In this document: piece after piece, positions 17,374 to 27,078 of the stretch
Layout: every line of letters begins with the position of its first letter
How positions within the stretch are numbered: position 1 is the stretch's first letter
Origin: Dehalococcoidia bacterium
GTDB taxonomy: Bacteria > Chloroflexota > Dehalococcoidia > Lucifugimonadales > UBA3495
Assembly: GCA_022450395.1 (NCBI GenBank)
Contig: JAKUQE010000001.1
Span: forward strand, 1 to 50,073
Direction of reading: 5' to 3'
DNA length: 50,073 bases
The notes under the pieces: model-generated
Told to the model about the DNA's origin: nothing
Databases searched by the model: none
What the model saw: only the letters and a program-made list of their open reading frames with translations
Program-made: the position numbers and the translations under genes

Positions 17374-19686
17374 CTACGTCCCGTTCTTGGCCCAAAGAGC
17401 TTCCAGAACGTTGCCTGGAGACATGGGCAGTACGTCCATGCGGACGCCGATGGCGTTGTGGATGGCGTTGGCCATAGCGGCCATGGGAGGCACGATGCAT
17501 ACTTCACCCACTCCCCGTATCCCGAACGGATGGCCCGGATTCGCGATCTCCACGATCACCGTGTCGATCATCGGCAGATCCAAACTGGTGGGCATGCGAT
17601 AGTCCAAAAAGGACGAGTTGTCCATAACACCCGACTTGTTGTAGACGTACTCTTCGTTAAGGGCCCAACCGATGCCCTGAACTACTCCACCCTGGATCTG
17701 CCCTTCCACGTAACTGGGATGAATCGCCTTTCCCACGTCCTGTAGAGCAGTGTAACGGAGGACAGCAACCTTGCCGGTTTCGGGGTCAACTTCCACGTCC
17801 ACGATGTGCACGGCGAAGGAGTTACCCACGCCCGCCGGGTTCACGTTGCCCCGGCCCACCACCGGACCACCGGTGCCGATCAGCCGGCCCGCAAGCTGTT
17901 TGAAAGTCAGTTTCAGCTCCGAGTCGGACTTGTGGGAAGCCACGCCATCGGTGTACTCCACGTCGTCGGGACTGACGTCCCATATACGCGCGGCCCTCTG
18001 AATGAGTTGCTGTTTGATATCGGTCGCCGCTTCATAGCAAGCCCAGCCGGATTTGAAGGTCGCGCCGCTGCCGGCGCTCAAGGATGTGTACCCTACGGAG
18101 TCAGTGTCGCCGATGGTCGGATGGACGTCCTCGGCGGGAAGTCCCAGGACCTCGGCCACTTGCATAGCCATGGACGCCCGGCTTCCGCCGATGTCCGGCG
18201 AACCTTCAATCAGGCTCACGGTTCCGTCGGCATTGACACTGGCGGTGGCGCAAGCCGGCCCGGTTCCGTTGAACCAGAACCCGGCGGCGATGCCCCGACC
18301 CCGGTTCGGGCCCTCCAGGGGAGCCTTGTAGTGCTCGGTATCCATAGCTGCCGCCAATGTTTCCAGATAGCCCACTTTCTGTAACACCGGGCCGGGGATG
18401 CGGCGGCTCCCTTCTTTGGAAGCGTTCTTCGTCCGGAATTCCAGCGGGTCCATCCCTAGCTTTTCGCAGATCTCGTCGATGACCGATTCGGCGGCGAAGG
18501 CGGCAGCGGGCACGCCGGGGGCGCGGTAGGCGGCGGCTTTGGGTTTGTTGACCACCACGTCGTATCCTTCGATCCTCCCGTTGGCGACGTTGTATGGCGT
18601 CATGACGCACTGGCAAGCCTGGTTGATGGGAGACCCGGGGAACCCGCCGGCTTCGTACATCATGGTGATGTCAGCGGCGGTAATCATCCCTTCTTTGTTG
18701 GCCCCAATCTTCACTCTGATGTAACTGCCTGAGGTCGGTCCCGTCGCTTCGAACACTTCCGCGCGGCTCATGGAGACCTTCACCGGGCGGCCGGTTTTCT
18801 TGGAAAGCACTGCGGCCACCGGCTCTAGATAGATGACCGTTTTGCCCCCGAATCCTCCGCCGATCTCCATGGGAATCACTTTGATCTGGGAGACCGGGAC
18901 GCCCAGAACCAAGCCCGTAAGGTCTCGTATCTGGAAGTGGCCTTGGCTGCTGCACCAGATGGTCAATTTGCCGTCTTCTCCCCACATAGCGGTTGCGGAG
19001 TGGGGCTCGATGTAACCCTGGTGCACGGTGGCGGTACGGAATTCCCGCTCCACGACTATGTCGGCATCTTTGAACCCCTGTTCGGTGTCTCCCAACTCGA
19101 AGAAGAAGTGGTTGGAGATGTTGGTGGCTTTTTCTGTATCGTCGTCGTCGCGCAGCCCGCCGGGACGGATGTTGGCGTTTTCTAGGTTGGCCAACCGCTC
19201 GTGCAATATCGGGGCATCATCCTTCATGGCTTCCAACACGTCGGTAACGCCCGGCAGCACTTCGTAGTCCACGTCTATGAGAGAGATTGCGTGTTCGGCC
19301 AGATGGAGGCTGGTCGCCGCGATGGCGGCTACCGCGTGCCCCTTGTACAGGGCTTTTTCGCTGGCCAAGCAATTGTTGCTTATCCACTTGGGGTTGGCCA
19401 TGGCGCCTTCGCCCAAGTCGGCTATTCTCCCCCTGGGCTGGGAAAAATCCGCGGCGGTGACCACGGCCTCGACGCCCGTCAGAGCCAAGGCCCGGCTGGC
19501 GTCGATGGACTTGATTCGGGCGTGAGCGTGGGGACTGCGTAGAATCTTACCGTGGAGCAGTCTGGGAAGAGTGATGTCCGCGCTGTAACGCGCCCGCCCG
19601 GTTACTTTGTCGTTGCCGTCGTGGCGTATGGGCCTCGTGCCCACCACGTTGAATTCCTGGTTGGAAAGTACCACCATATCCTTCAC
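17374..19686 (-). CDS. Xanthine dehydrogenase family protein, molybdopterin-binding subunit (CoxL-like)
   Basis: GTRPIRHDGNDKVTGRARYSADITLPRLLHGKILRSPHAHARI; GGGFGGKT; AAYRAPGVPAA; GVGEVCIVPPMAAMANAI. Confidence 0.92.
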   Translation of the reverse strand: MKDMVVLSNQEFNVVGTRPIRHDGNDKVTGRARYSADITLPRLLHGKILRSPHAHARIKSIDASRALALTGVEAVVTAADFSQPRGRIADLGEGAMANPKWISNNCLASEKALYKGHAVAAIAATSLHLAEHAISLIDVDYEVLPGVTDVLEAMKDDAPILHERLANLENANIRPGGLRDDDDTEKATNISNHFFFELGDTEQGFKDADIVVEREFRTATVHQGYIEPHSATAMWGEDGKLTIWCSSQGHFQIRDLTGLVLGVPVSQIKVIPMEIGGGFGGKTVIYLEPVAAVLSKKTGRPVKVSMSRAEVFEATGPTSGSYIRVKIGANKEGMITAADITMMYEAGGFPGSPINQACQCVMTPYNVANGRIEGYDVVVNKPKAAAYRAPGVPAAAFAAESVIDEICEKLGMDPLEFRTKNASKEGSRRIPGPVLQKVGYLETLAAAMDTEHYKAPLEGPNRGRGIAAGFWFNGTGPACATASVNADGTVSLIEGSPDIGGSRASMAMQVAEVLGLPAEDVHPTIGDTDSVGYTSLSAGSGATFKSGWACYEAATDIKQQLIQRAARIWDVSPDDVEYTDGVASHKSDSELKLTFKQLAGRLIGTGGPVVGRGNVNPAGVGNSFAVHIVDVEVDPETGKVAVLRYTALQDVGKAIHPSYVEGQIQGGVVQGIGWALNEEYVYNKSGVMDNSSFLDYRMPTSLDLPMIDTVIVEIANPGHPFGIRGVGEVCIVPPMAAMANAIHNAIGVRMDVLPMSPGNVLEALWAKNGT

Positions 19687-19795
19687 CTCTTACGGGAGTA
19701 ATATTTTCTGGGACCTAGAGATTCGACTCAGGCCGAGCCTGAAAAACCGTTTTGGCGGCTTTGACCGCCCATTTACCTCAGAAATCGAGCTAGTT

Positions 19796-20947
19796 CTAGC
19801 TGTCCGTTGAATCAGGAGGCTGATAATCCGGGTCGATGTACGCTTCCTCGGGCATCAGACTAGTTTTTCCTTTTTTGGCCAGCTCTTCCTCGAACCGCTG
19901 CCGGATAGAGGGGTCCTCGTCTGGAAACTCGATCTGGTCACGGAGCCTATCCTCGATCTTTTCCGCCCAACCCTCGAACTGCACCGGCGGATGAAACGCC
20001 AGGTACCGGGCCGATCCTTCCCCGACGTTGAAGTGTTGGTGGAACCAACGGTTTGGCGGCACGAACAGGCTTGCCTCTTGCCACGGGAATACTATCTGCT
20101 CCTTCCCCTCCTCCCACATTATGGAATACCCCTCCCCATCCGGGATCACGATGACGAAAGCCGGCCCGTGCCGGTGGGCTTTTTTGTAGGTGCGTTCGCC
20201 GAAGACCGACATGTGGGCGGCCATCTCTGAACCGGGAAATTGAACGTAGACCGCCCTGGTACCGATGCCTCGCATGGTATGCGCGGCGAGCTTATCCCAC
20301 GCCCGCATGTCTGGGAAGAAGTTGCCGAACCAGATGTCCCTGACGCCCCAAGTGAGCTTGGCATCAGGAATCTGGGCGGCGATGGCCGCGGAGTAAAACT
20401 CCTGCTCGCCCGTGTTGAGGCGATCGGCCACTTCGTCTGACTTAGTGAAATAGAACTCTGGGTCAGCCAGAGTGGCCATAACCAGAGGAAGGCAGTTGTA
20501 GTGCAAGAGCCGTGCCGGCCGATCACCTTGTACGTTGGTGAACTGATGAGTATGCCCTCGTGGGATGAGGAACATACTGTGCTTCTGCCACTCGAAGGTT
20601 TTCTTGGGGCCGCTTCCCGCTATCGTGGTAAGTCCTCTGCCCTCAACGACGTACACTACTTCGTCAAGAGCAAAAGTCATCGCCGGGAGTGTTTTGCCCG
20701 GAGGGATCTCGGTTACCCGAATCTCCGACATTCCTTCCGACCCCATCATTTCAAGAAAAGCCGCGTTGCACTCGCGCTCCGGCCACCAGCCCAACTCTAT
20801 GGTCCGCAGGTCCTCGATGAAATATCCTTTATGGATCGGAATACCGATGGATGACATCCATCGCCGGTAGGGCCAAGGACGCGATCTAACGTAGTTGGAC
20901 GCTATATCGGCAATGGCCGCCGGGATGGTCTCTTGTGTTTCTACCAT
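19796..20947 (-). CDS. Bicupin, gentisate-1,2-dioxygenase-like
   Basis: Two cupin-like segments: EVVYVVEGRGLTTIAG...HSMFLIPRGHTHQFTN and KKAHRHGPAFVIVIPDGEGYSIMW...ASLFVPPNRWFHQHFN. Confidence 0.75.
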   Translation of the reverse strand: MVETQETIPAAIADIASNYVRSRPWPYRRWMSSIGIPIHKGYFIEDLRTIELGWWPERECNAAFLEMMGSEGMSEIRVTEIPPGKTLPAMTFALDEVVYVVEGRGLTTIAGSGPKKTFEWQKHSMFLIPRGHTHQFTNVQGDRPARLLHYNCLPLVMATLADPEFYFTKSDEVADRLNTGEQEFYSAAIAAQIPDAKLTWGVRDIWFGNFFPDMRAWDKLAAHTMRGIGTRAVYVQFPGSEMAAHMSVFGERTYKKAHRHGPAFVIVIPDGEGYSIMWEEGKEQIVFPWQEASLFVPPNRWFHQHFNVGEGSARYLAFHPPVQFEGWAEKIEDRLRDQIEFPDEDPSIRQRFEEELAKKGKTSLMPEEAYIDPDYQPPDSTDS

Positions 20948-21071
20948 CAGCCCTGTTCCTCTCTCTATCTTGCCTATACCTGGCTCGGCGGAGTTCCTTC
21001 ACTGGCAGTCAGATCGGTTGACATAAAGCAATCAGAAAATCAGTGTTAACGGTCCTAATCGTGGGTGGGTG

Positions 21072-22136
21072 TTACATCCAGCGGGCGAACGCCCAGCCGC
21101 CCCCGGTGCCGGCGGGGCTGCGGTACACGGGAACATAGTCCAGAATCTCCATATCCAGGTGCTCAGTAGCTCCGGAGGCGACTATCCAATTTCGAATCTC
21201 AGAGGCCGCCGAGTTGAGCCGGTGGCGCGGCAGGTTGTAGAGCTGTTCCGGGTCCTTCTCTTGCATCCCTTTGAGCGCCATTTGGTCCAACTCTTCGTCC
21301 ACCACAAAGTGGCTCAAGCCGCCTGACGCGATAACGGCAACCCGCTTGCCGGTGTCCCAGGACTCGATGGCCCCTCGCAGGGCGCGGCCGATGTTGAATG
21401 CCCGCTTGGTGGTGGGCTGGTTGGGCGGGTAGATGTTCTGGAACAGGGGCACGATGGGTATGGGGCTGTTGTTCATGATTCGTTTGATGACGAAGGAGAA
21501 CCCGTGGGGCATGGTAAAGGGTCTTGGAGGGGTTTCTTTGACGAAGCTACTCTCCCCGCCGTGTACCGAAGGATACAGTCTGGCTACTGAACCGCCATAG
21601 TCCGCTCGGAACCGGCGGAACTGAGCGACGTCAACTTCTGCCTCCATCATGTACTCGATGATGTGACGGCCCAGGCCTGAATCTACCGGTACATCCATTT
21701 CCACGTCGCCCCAGCCCGCGGCCAGCGCCTGGGCTATGGGGGAATCAGATCCTTCTCTGTTGTACGGCATCAGAGGATAGTTATCGCCCCAAAATATGGA
21801 GTACGTGGGCATGTTATCTTCGAACAGAAGCTCATCTTGGTCGTCGCTGATGATAACCGCCACGTCGGGAGCGGCCTCTTCTAAAGTCTGGGTTAACGTT
21901 GCGATGGCTTTCTGGATAGCCTTGTGCTTGGCTTCGAACTTCTCTAGGGAAATGTGCTTAGGAATGTTGGGGTCGGCGCGCTCCAGTAGCTCCTCGTAGG
22001 AACACAACTCGCCATCGGGCACTGAAACCAGCTCAGGATTGTTCTTGTCCGCTTCTCCCATCAGATGCCAGTATTGAGGGTCCAAGCTTAGCATCGGAGT
22101 GTGTGAAGTGCCCAAACCTAGCACTAATTCCGCCAT
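21072..22136 (-). CDS. LigB-type class III extradiol dioxygenase catalytic subunit family protein
   Basis: LGLGTSHTPML; PDVAVIISDDQDELLFEDNMPTYSIFWG; RVAVIASGGLSHFVVDE. Confidence 0.85.
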   Translation of the reverse strand: MAELVLGLGTSHTPMLSLDPQYWHLMGEADKNNPELVSVPDGELCSYEELLERADPNIPKHISLEKFEAKHKAIQKAIATLTQTLEEAAPDVAVIISDDQDELLFEDNMPTYSIFWGDNYPLMPYNREGSDSPIAQALAAGWGDVEMDVPVDSGLGRHIIEYMMEAEVDVAQFRRFRADYGGSVARLYPSVHGGESSFVKETPPRPFTMPHGFSFVIKRIMNNSPIPIVPLFQNIYPPNQPTTKRAFNIGRALRGAIESWDTGKRVAVIASGGLSHFVVDEELDQMALKGMQEKDPEQLYNLPRHRLNSAASEIRNWIVASGATEHLDMEILDYVPVYRSPAGTGGGWAFARWM

Positions 22137-22297
22137 GTTTCAGCCTCCCGTACAGACCGCTGTATTTCAGCCATGATTCCTTAAGGCGGACGATTTCCAC
22201 ATCGTGGCGTCTGGTCCCTTGCAGTTTACCAGTAACGGCGCTGGGTGCGAAGGGCTGGCAGCGTCAATCTATATCCCAAAGGAACGTATTGCAAGGC

Positions 22298-23314
22298 TCA
22301 TTTGAAAGCCGGCATCACTTTTTCGGTCAGAAGCCGCATGGAGTTAAGCACTAACTCTTGAGGTATCTGGCCGCCGAAGTTCAAGTCGAGCAGAAAGCCG
22401 GTTACCCCCATCCGGTCCCGAAACTCTCCCAGCCGGTCAATCATCTCTTCGGGAGAGCCGTACGCCATCCGGGTCTCTCTCACCTCGTCGTAGTGTTCAT
22501 GATCGTATTTCGCCCGAGCCGCTCGTTGTTCATCACCCGCCTCTCCGTACTCCCGCATCAACCGGCGGAAGTCGTGAAGGGTGCTTTCCTTAGGCTCATC
22601 GTGGGCAAGTTGGGACGTTTCTCCCACGTAGGCCGGGATGCGCACCAGGGCTTGGGGATCTCCGGGGTGACCTGCTTCTACCCAGGCCTTTCGGTAGGCT
22701 TTTAGGGGCTCCTCAAACCAGTTTCCCATGAACCACAGCAGGAGGGGGAGTCCCCGCTTGCCCAGCGCCGGAATACCCTCAGCCGCCGCGGTGGCTACCC
22801 AGATGGGCGGATGGGGTTGCTGGACCGGCTTCGGAGCTACGATGACGTCGTGAAAGCTATGGAACTTTCCTTCGTAAGAGAAAGTCTCGTTGTTGAAAGC
22901 CTCTAGAATGATGTCTAACGACTCGTCGAACCGGGCCCGGCTTTCCGAGTAAGGGATGTTGTAGCCGTTGTAGAATTTTGTTATCCCGCTGCGCCCCACG
23001 CCGAAATCGAACCGTCCCTGACTGATCTGGTCCAGCATGCAGGCCTCTTCCGCCGACCGAAGAGGGTTGCTCAGCGGCAAAACCTGAACCGCCAAGCCGA
23101 TGCGCATCCGCTTGGTGCGCATGGCGATGGCGCTGGCCATCAGCATCGGAGACGGGAGGATGGAGGCCCATGGCCGAAAATGCTGTTCCACCATCCAGAC
23201 CGAATCCATGCCCAGAGCTTCCGCTTGGTCTACCTGCTCAAAGGTGTCGGCGAAGGCCTGGGCGTGGCTTTTCCCTTCTTTTACGTAGCATTCAGTCAAG
23301 AATCCGAAATTCAT
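22298..23314 (-). CDS. LLM class flavin-dependent oxidoreductase
   Basis: GMDSVWMVEQHFRPWASILPSPMLMASAIAMRTKRMRIGLAVQVLPLSNPLRSAEEACMLDQISQGRFDFGVGRS. Confidence 0.92.
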   Translation of the reverse strand: MNFGFLTECYVKEGKSHAQAFADTFEQVDQAEALGMDSVWMVEQHFRPWASILPSPMLMASAIAMRTKRMRIGLAVQVLPLSNPLRSAEEACMLDQISQGRFDFGVGRSGITKFYNGYNIPYSESRARFDESLDIILEAFNNETFSYEGKFHSFHDVIVAPKPVQQPHPPIWVATAAAEGIPALGKRGLPLLLWFMGNWFEEPLKAYRKAWVEAGHPGDPQALVRIPAYVGETSQLAHDEPKESTLHDFRRLMREYGEAGDEQRAARAKYDHEHYDEVRETRMAYGSPEEMIDRLGEFRDRMGVTGFLLDLNFGGQIPQELVLNSMRLLTEKVMPAFK

Positions 23315-23378
23315 TATCGAAATCTCCGAATCTGGATCGAAGACCAGAAAGAGTTGGTCTTCGGCCGGGTTAGGGTGC

Positions 23379-24557
23379 TTAGGGCCAGAGTTGTTCGCTG
23401 GCGATCCGGGCTCCTTCCGCCATCGATCTCATTTTGGCCCAGGCGATTTCCGGGTAGACCCGGTTTCCGTAACCGCAGTCCGTGCCCGCTATGACGTTCT
23501 CCCGCCCCATGATCCTGGCATAGGTCAGGATGCGGTCGGCCACCAACTCCGGCGGCTCTATCGTTGTTGTTTTATGGGCGACGACACCGGGGATGAATAT
23601 CTTGCCGTCGGGCAATTTCACATCCTCCCAAAGCTTCCAGTCCAACTGATGGCGAACGTCCGCGGCTTCTATCGAATACGCCCCGGCATTCACCTTGAGA
23701 AACAGGTCAATGACATTCTTAAGGGGAAGGTCGGTTGTATGGGGAGAATGCTGGCTTCCCCAGCACATATGGAAGCGAACCTGGTCTTCTGGAACGTTCG
23801 TTAGGGCATAGTTCGTGGCCTCAACGCGCATCTCAACATGTTTCCGGTAACCTTCTATGCTCAAGGGAGGGTTGGGAAAGCCATATCTGGTCACCATCGA
23901 AGGATCATCTATCTGGAGGACGAATCCGGCCTCAACTACTGCTTCATACTCACCCTTGAAAAAGTCAGCCAGTGCGTGGAAAAACTCCTCCTCCGTCTGG
24001 TAATACTCGTTCCACAGGAAGTGGGACAACCAGCCGGGACTGAGTACTGGGAAGAAAAAATCTTCTAAATCGGCACCGGCAGCAGAGATGCCTGCCTTCA
24101 CAACTTCGATCTCGTGCTTGATAGTTCCTTGTCCCAGATACTCCAAGGGGCCGGTAACCGCTTCGCGCTGCGTGGCAGGTTGGAAGGTAACTCCGGGCAT
24201 CGGGGTGTTGCCAATGGCATCGTAAACCGCGAAGAATTCCCTGAATTCGGGCATACACCTTTCCGGCTGGTTGGTGAGTATCCACGCCGGCTTGTCGACG
24301 GTTACCGGAATCAATTCAACTCCAGTCGTGCGGCCATCGTAGTACCGTTGGTCGCGAGTCTTCCAGAACTCACCGTCGCTGTGGATGTCATTTTTCAGCT
24401 CTACTTGCTTGCTCACCATCTCCGTCACGCCGAATCTCACCAACTCATCATGCTTCCCTTGGTCACCGGTTCGGGCTGCGATGATTTCTTCCATGTTGCT
24501 GGGATTGGGCAGTCTGCCCGCGTGGGTCGTAAGGATTCTATCGGTACTGCGCTTCAT
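23379..24557 (-). CDS. MetE C-terminal-domain-like protein (COG0620-type), paralog 1
   Basis: MKRSTDRILTTHAGRLPNP; zinc-ligand-like FHMCWG, YSIEAADVRHQ, AGTDCGYGNR. Confidence 0.88.
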   Translation of the reverse strand: MKRSTDRILTTHAGRLPNPSNMEEIIAARTGDQGKHDELVRFGVTEMVSKQVELKNDIHSDGEFWKTRDQRYYDGRTTGVELIPVTVDKPAWILTNQPERCMPEFREFFAVYDAIGNTPMPGVTFQPATQREAVTGPLEYLGQGTIKHEIEVVKAGISAAGADLEDFFFPVLSPGWLSHFLWNEYYQTEEEFFHALADFFKGEYEAVVEAGFVLQIDDPSMVTRYGFPNPPLSIEGYRKHVEMRVEATNYALTNVPEDQVRFHMCWGSQHSPHTTDLPLKNVIDLFLKVNAGAYSIEAADVRHQLDWKLWEDVKLPDGKIFIPGVVAHKTTTIEPPELVADRILTYARIMGRENVIAGTDCGYGNRVYPEIAWAKMRSMAEGARIASEQLWP

Positions 24558-24623
24558 GTTCCTGACTCCTTGATCCTCTGGCCGGCCTGATGGCCTGGAT
24601 GCGAAAAAGGGAATTGATTCGCC

Positions 24624-25807
24624 TTAACCCCACAACTGTTTCGAGGCAATCTGGGCGCCTTCCGCCATCGACCTCATTTTGGCCCAAGCTATATCCGGGT
24701 AGACCCGGTTTCCGTAACCGCAGTCCGTGCCCGCTATGATGTTCTCCCGCCCCATGATCCTGGCATAGGTCATAATCCGGTCGGCCACCAACTCCGGCGG
24801 TTCTATCGTTGTTGTCTTATGGGCGATGACACCGGGGATGAATATCTTGCCATCGGGCAGTTTCACATCCTCCCAAAGCTTCCAGTCCAATTGATGGCGC
24901 ACGTCCGCCGCTTCGATGGAATAGGCTTGGGCATTGACCTTTAGTAATAGATCTATGACATGCTGGAGTGGGATGTCGGTGGTATGAGGCGTGTGCCAGC
25001 TTCCCCAACAAGTGTGATAGCGGACCTTGTCTTCCGGGATATTGCTGAGGGCGTAATTCGTCGCTTCGATCCGCAATTGGGCGTGCTTCCGGAACTCTTC
25101 CACGCTGATGGGCGGGTCGAACAGGCCGAACTTGTCACACAGTCCCGGATCGTCGATCTGAAGAATGAATCCGGCGTCAACCACCGCCTCATAATCTCCC
25201 TTGAAGAAATCCGCCATGGCATAGACATACTCTTCTTCCGTTGTGTAGAACTCATTCCACAAAAAGTGCCCCAGCCAGCCCGGTCCTAAGATTGGGAAAA
25301 AGCAATCATCTACATCAGCCCCGGCAGCCGCTATCCCAGCTTTGACCACTTCGATCTCGTGCTTGATCGCCCCTTGTCCCCGGTATTCCATGGCGCCGGT
25401 GATAACTCCCCGCTCCGTTTGGGGTGGGACGGTGACGCCCGGCATTGTGGAATGTTTCCGTTGGCGTTGTACACCTCGTAGAACTCCCGAAACTCGGGCA
25501 TGCGCCGTTCCTGCTGAAAAGAAACGATTGATGGGGGCTGACCGGCGGTCACCGGCTTCATCTCGATGCCCGTCGAACGGCTGTTGTAGTAGATCCGGTC
25601 GCGGGCCTTCCAAAACTCGCCGTCGCTGTGAAGGTCGTTTTTCAGGTCGATCTGCTTTCGCACCAATTCGGTGATGCCAGCCGTCACTAATGCGTCGAAC
25701 TTTTCTTGGTCTCCGCCGGCGCGAGCTTCCATGATTTCGGCGATGTTGGCAGGATTGGGCAGCCTACCCGCATGGGTTGTAAGGATTCTATCGGTACTGC
25801 GCTTCAT
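24624..25807 (-). CDS. MetE C-terminal-domain-like protein, paralog 2, split by an apparent frameshift near 25440-25450
   Basis: N-terminal half in ORF 25331..25807 (MKRSTDRILTTHAGRLPNPANIAEIM...VYNANGNIP) and C-terminal half in ORF 24624..25613 (MPGVTVPPQTERGV...GTDCGYGNR); collinear with paralog 1. Confidence 0.82.
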
Positions 25808-25867
25808 GCTGCTGACTCCTTAATCCTCGCGGGCCGGTTCGATGACGTGAACGGGTGCTGTGTAGTA

Positions 25868-27031
25868 TTAACCCCATAGCTGTTTCGTGGCGATCTGGGC
25901 TCCTTCGGCCAAGGCATGAAACTTGGCCCAGCAGATCTTGGGGTGGCCCACCCTGGTTCCCAGTCCGCAGTCCGTCCCGGCGATGACATTTTCGCGCCCC
26001 ACCAGCCCGGCGTATTTCACGATGCGCTCAGCTACCAGCTCCGGATGTTCGATAAAATCGGTGGCGTGGCCCACCACGCCTGGTATAAGCACCGTCCCTT
26101 CAGGCAGTTTAACATCCTCGAATACCCGCCATTCGTGCTCGTGCCTCGGGTTTGAAGCTTCGATGGAGTACCCCCCGACCTGAACCTTCAATATCAGGTC
26201 TACGATGTCCCGCAGGGGGATGTCGTACAGGTGAGGACCGTGGTAGCTACCCCAGCACACGTGGAGGCGCATCCGGCCGGCCGGCAACCCACGGAGGGCA
26301 TGGTTGAGGGCGTCCACCCTTAGCTCCGCGTACTTGCGGTATTCGGCGACATTCAGGTTGTTGTGGATCTGCCAGCCGTCTCCCAGGTCCGGATCGTCGA
26401 TCTGCAGCAAGAAGCCGGAATCGACGATCGCCTTGTACTCTTCATGCATGACATCGGCGATGGCGAAGAGGAACGACTCGTCGTCGGGATAGTGTTCGTT
26501 CTGCAGCCAATGCTCGATGGTTCCCGGCGCGATGGCCGGTAAGAAGCTCTCTTCCACGGCGACCCCTTGGAGGGCCGGTTTGAAATTTCCTATGTCCGAC
26601 TGCACCGACGCTTGGCCGGTGTAGGACAGGGGGCTGATGCAGGAAACCAACATCCGCGCCAAGCCCGTGGGTCGCTGGCGTCCTCCGGGAAAACCGGTGG
26701 TCTCGTCGAAGTACCCGGGAAACTCCGAAACGTCGCGTCCGGCTATTCGCGACGCGTAGGCCCGGGAAGGCCGCGTCTCCAGCCCACCCATGCGTTCTTG
26801 TACATAGTCGGAGAAGCCCGTTTTACTCAGCTCTCCGTCGTTGACGATGTCGATCCCGGAGTCAACTTGCTGCTTTACGATGTCCGCGACGCCGCTCTGC
26901 AGCCGCCTAGCCAGGTCCACCTCGTCGTAGGGCTGTCCGGCGCTTTTCGCGCCGACGATCTCCCTGAGGCCCTCGGGCCGGGGCAAGCTGCCGGCATGAG
27001 TGGTGAGAATCCGGTCCGTGCTACGTTTCAT
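25868..27031 (-). CDS. MetE C-terminal-domain-like protein, paralog 3
   Basis: MKRSTDRILTTHAGSLPRPEGL; LHVCWGSYHGPH; YSIEASNPRHEHEW; AGTDCGLG. Confidence 0.88.
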   Translation of the reverse strand: MKRSTDRILTTHAGSLPRPEGLREIVGAKSAGQPYDEVDLARRLQSGVADIVKQQVDSGIDIVNDGELSKTGFSDYVQERMGGLETRPSRAYASRIAGRDVSEFPGYFDETTGFPGGRQRPTGLARMLVSCISPLSYTGQASVQSDIGNFKPALQGVAVEESFLPAIAPGTIEHWLQNEHYPDDESFLFAIADVMHEEYKAIVDSGFLLQIDDPDLGDGWQIHNNLNVAEYRKYAELRVDALNHALRGLPAGRMRLHVCWGSYHGPHLYDIPLRDIVDLILKVQVGGYSIEASNPRHEHEWRVFEDVKLPEGTVLIPGVVGHATDFIEHPELVAERIVKYAGLVGRENVIAGTDCGLGTRVGHPKICWAKFHALAEGAQIATKQLWG

Positions 27032-27078
27032 GCACCTTTCTCCCTGATGTTAGACGTGTGCTTGAGTTCTATCTGTGA

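Noticed and set aside
16931-17500. Full 189-aa ORF as the VOC protein
   Set aside because: The first 58 residues are Arg/His-rich shadow sequence overlapping the CoxL gene; MAIKLDHV at 17326 is the credible start.
3201-19686. Aerobic CO dehydrogenase annotation for the CoxL-like genes
   Set aside because: Active-site loops (GSYRSLG, GSYRAPG, AAYRAPG) lack the AYXCSFR signature and no complete CoxSML set is present.
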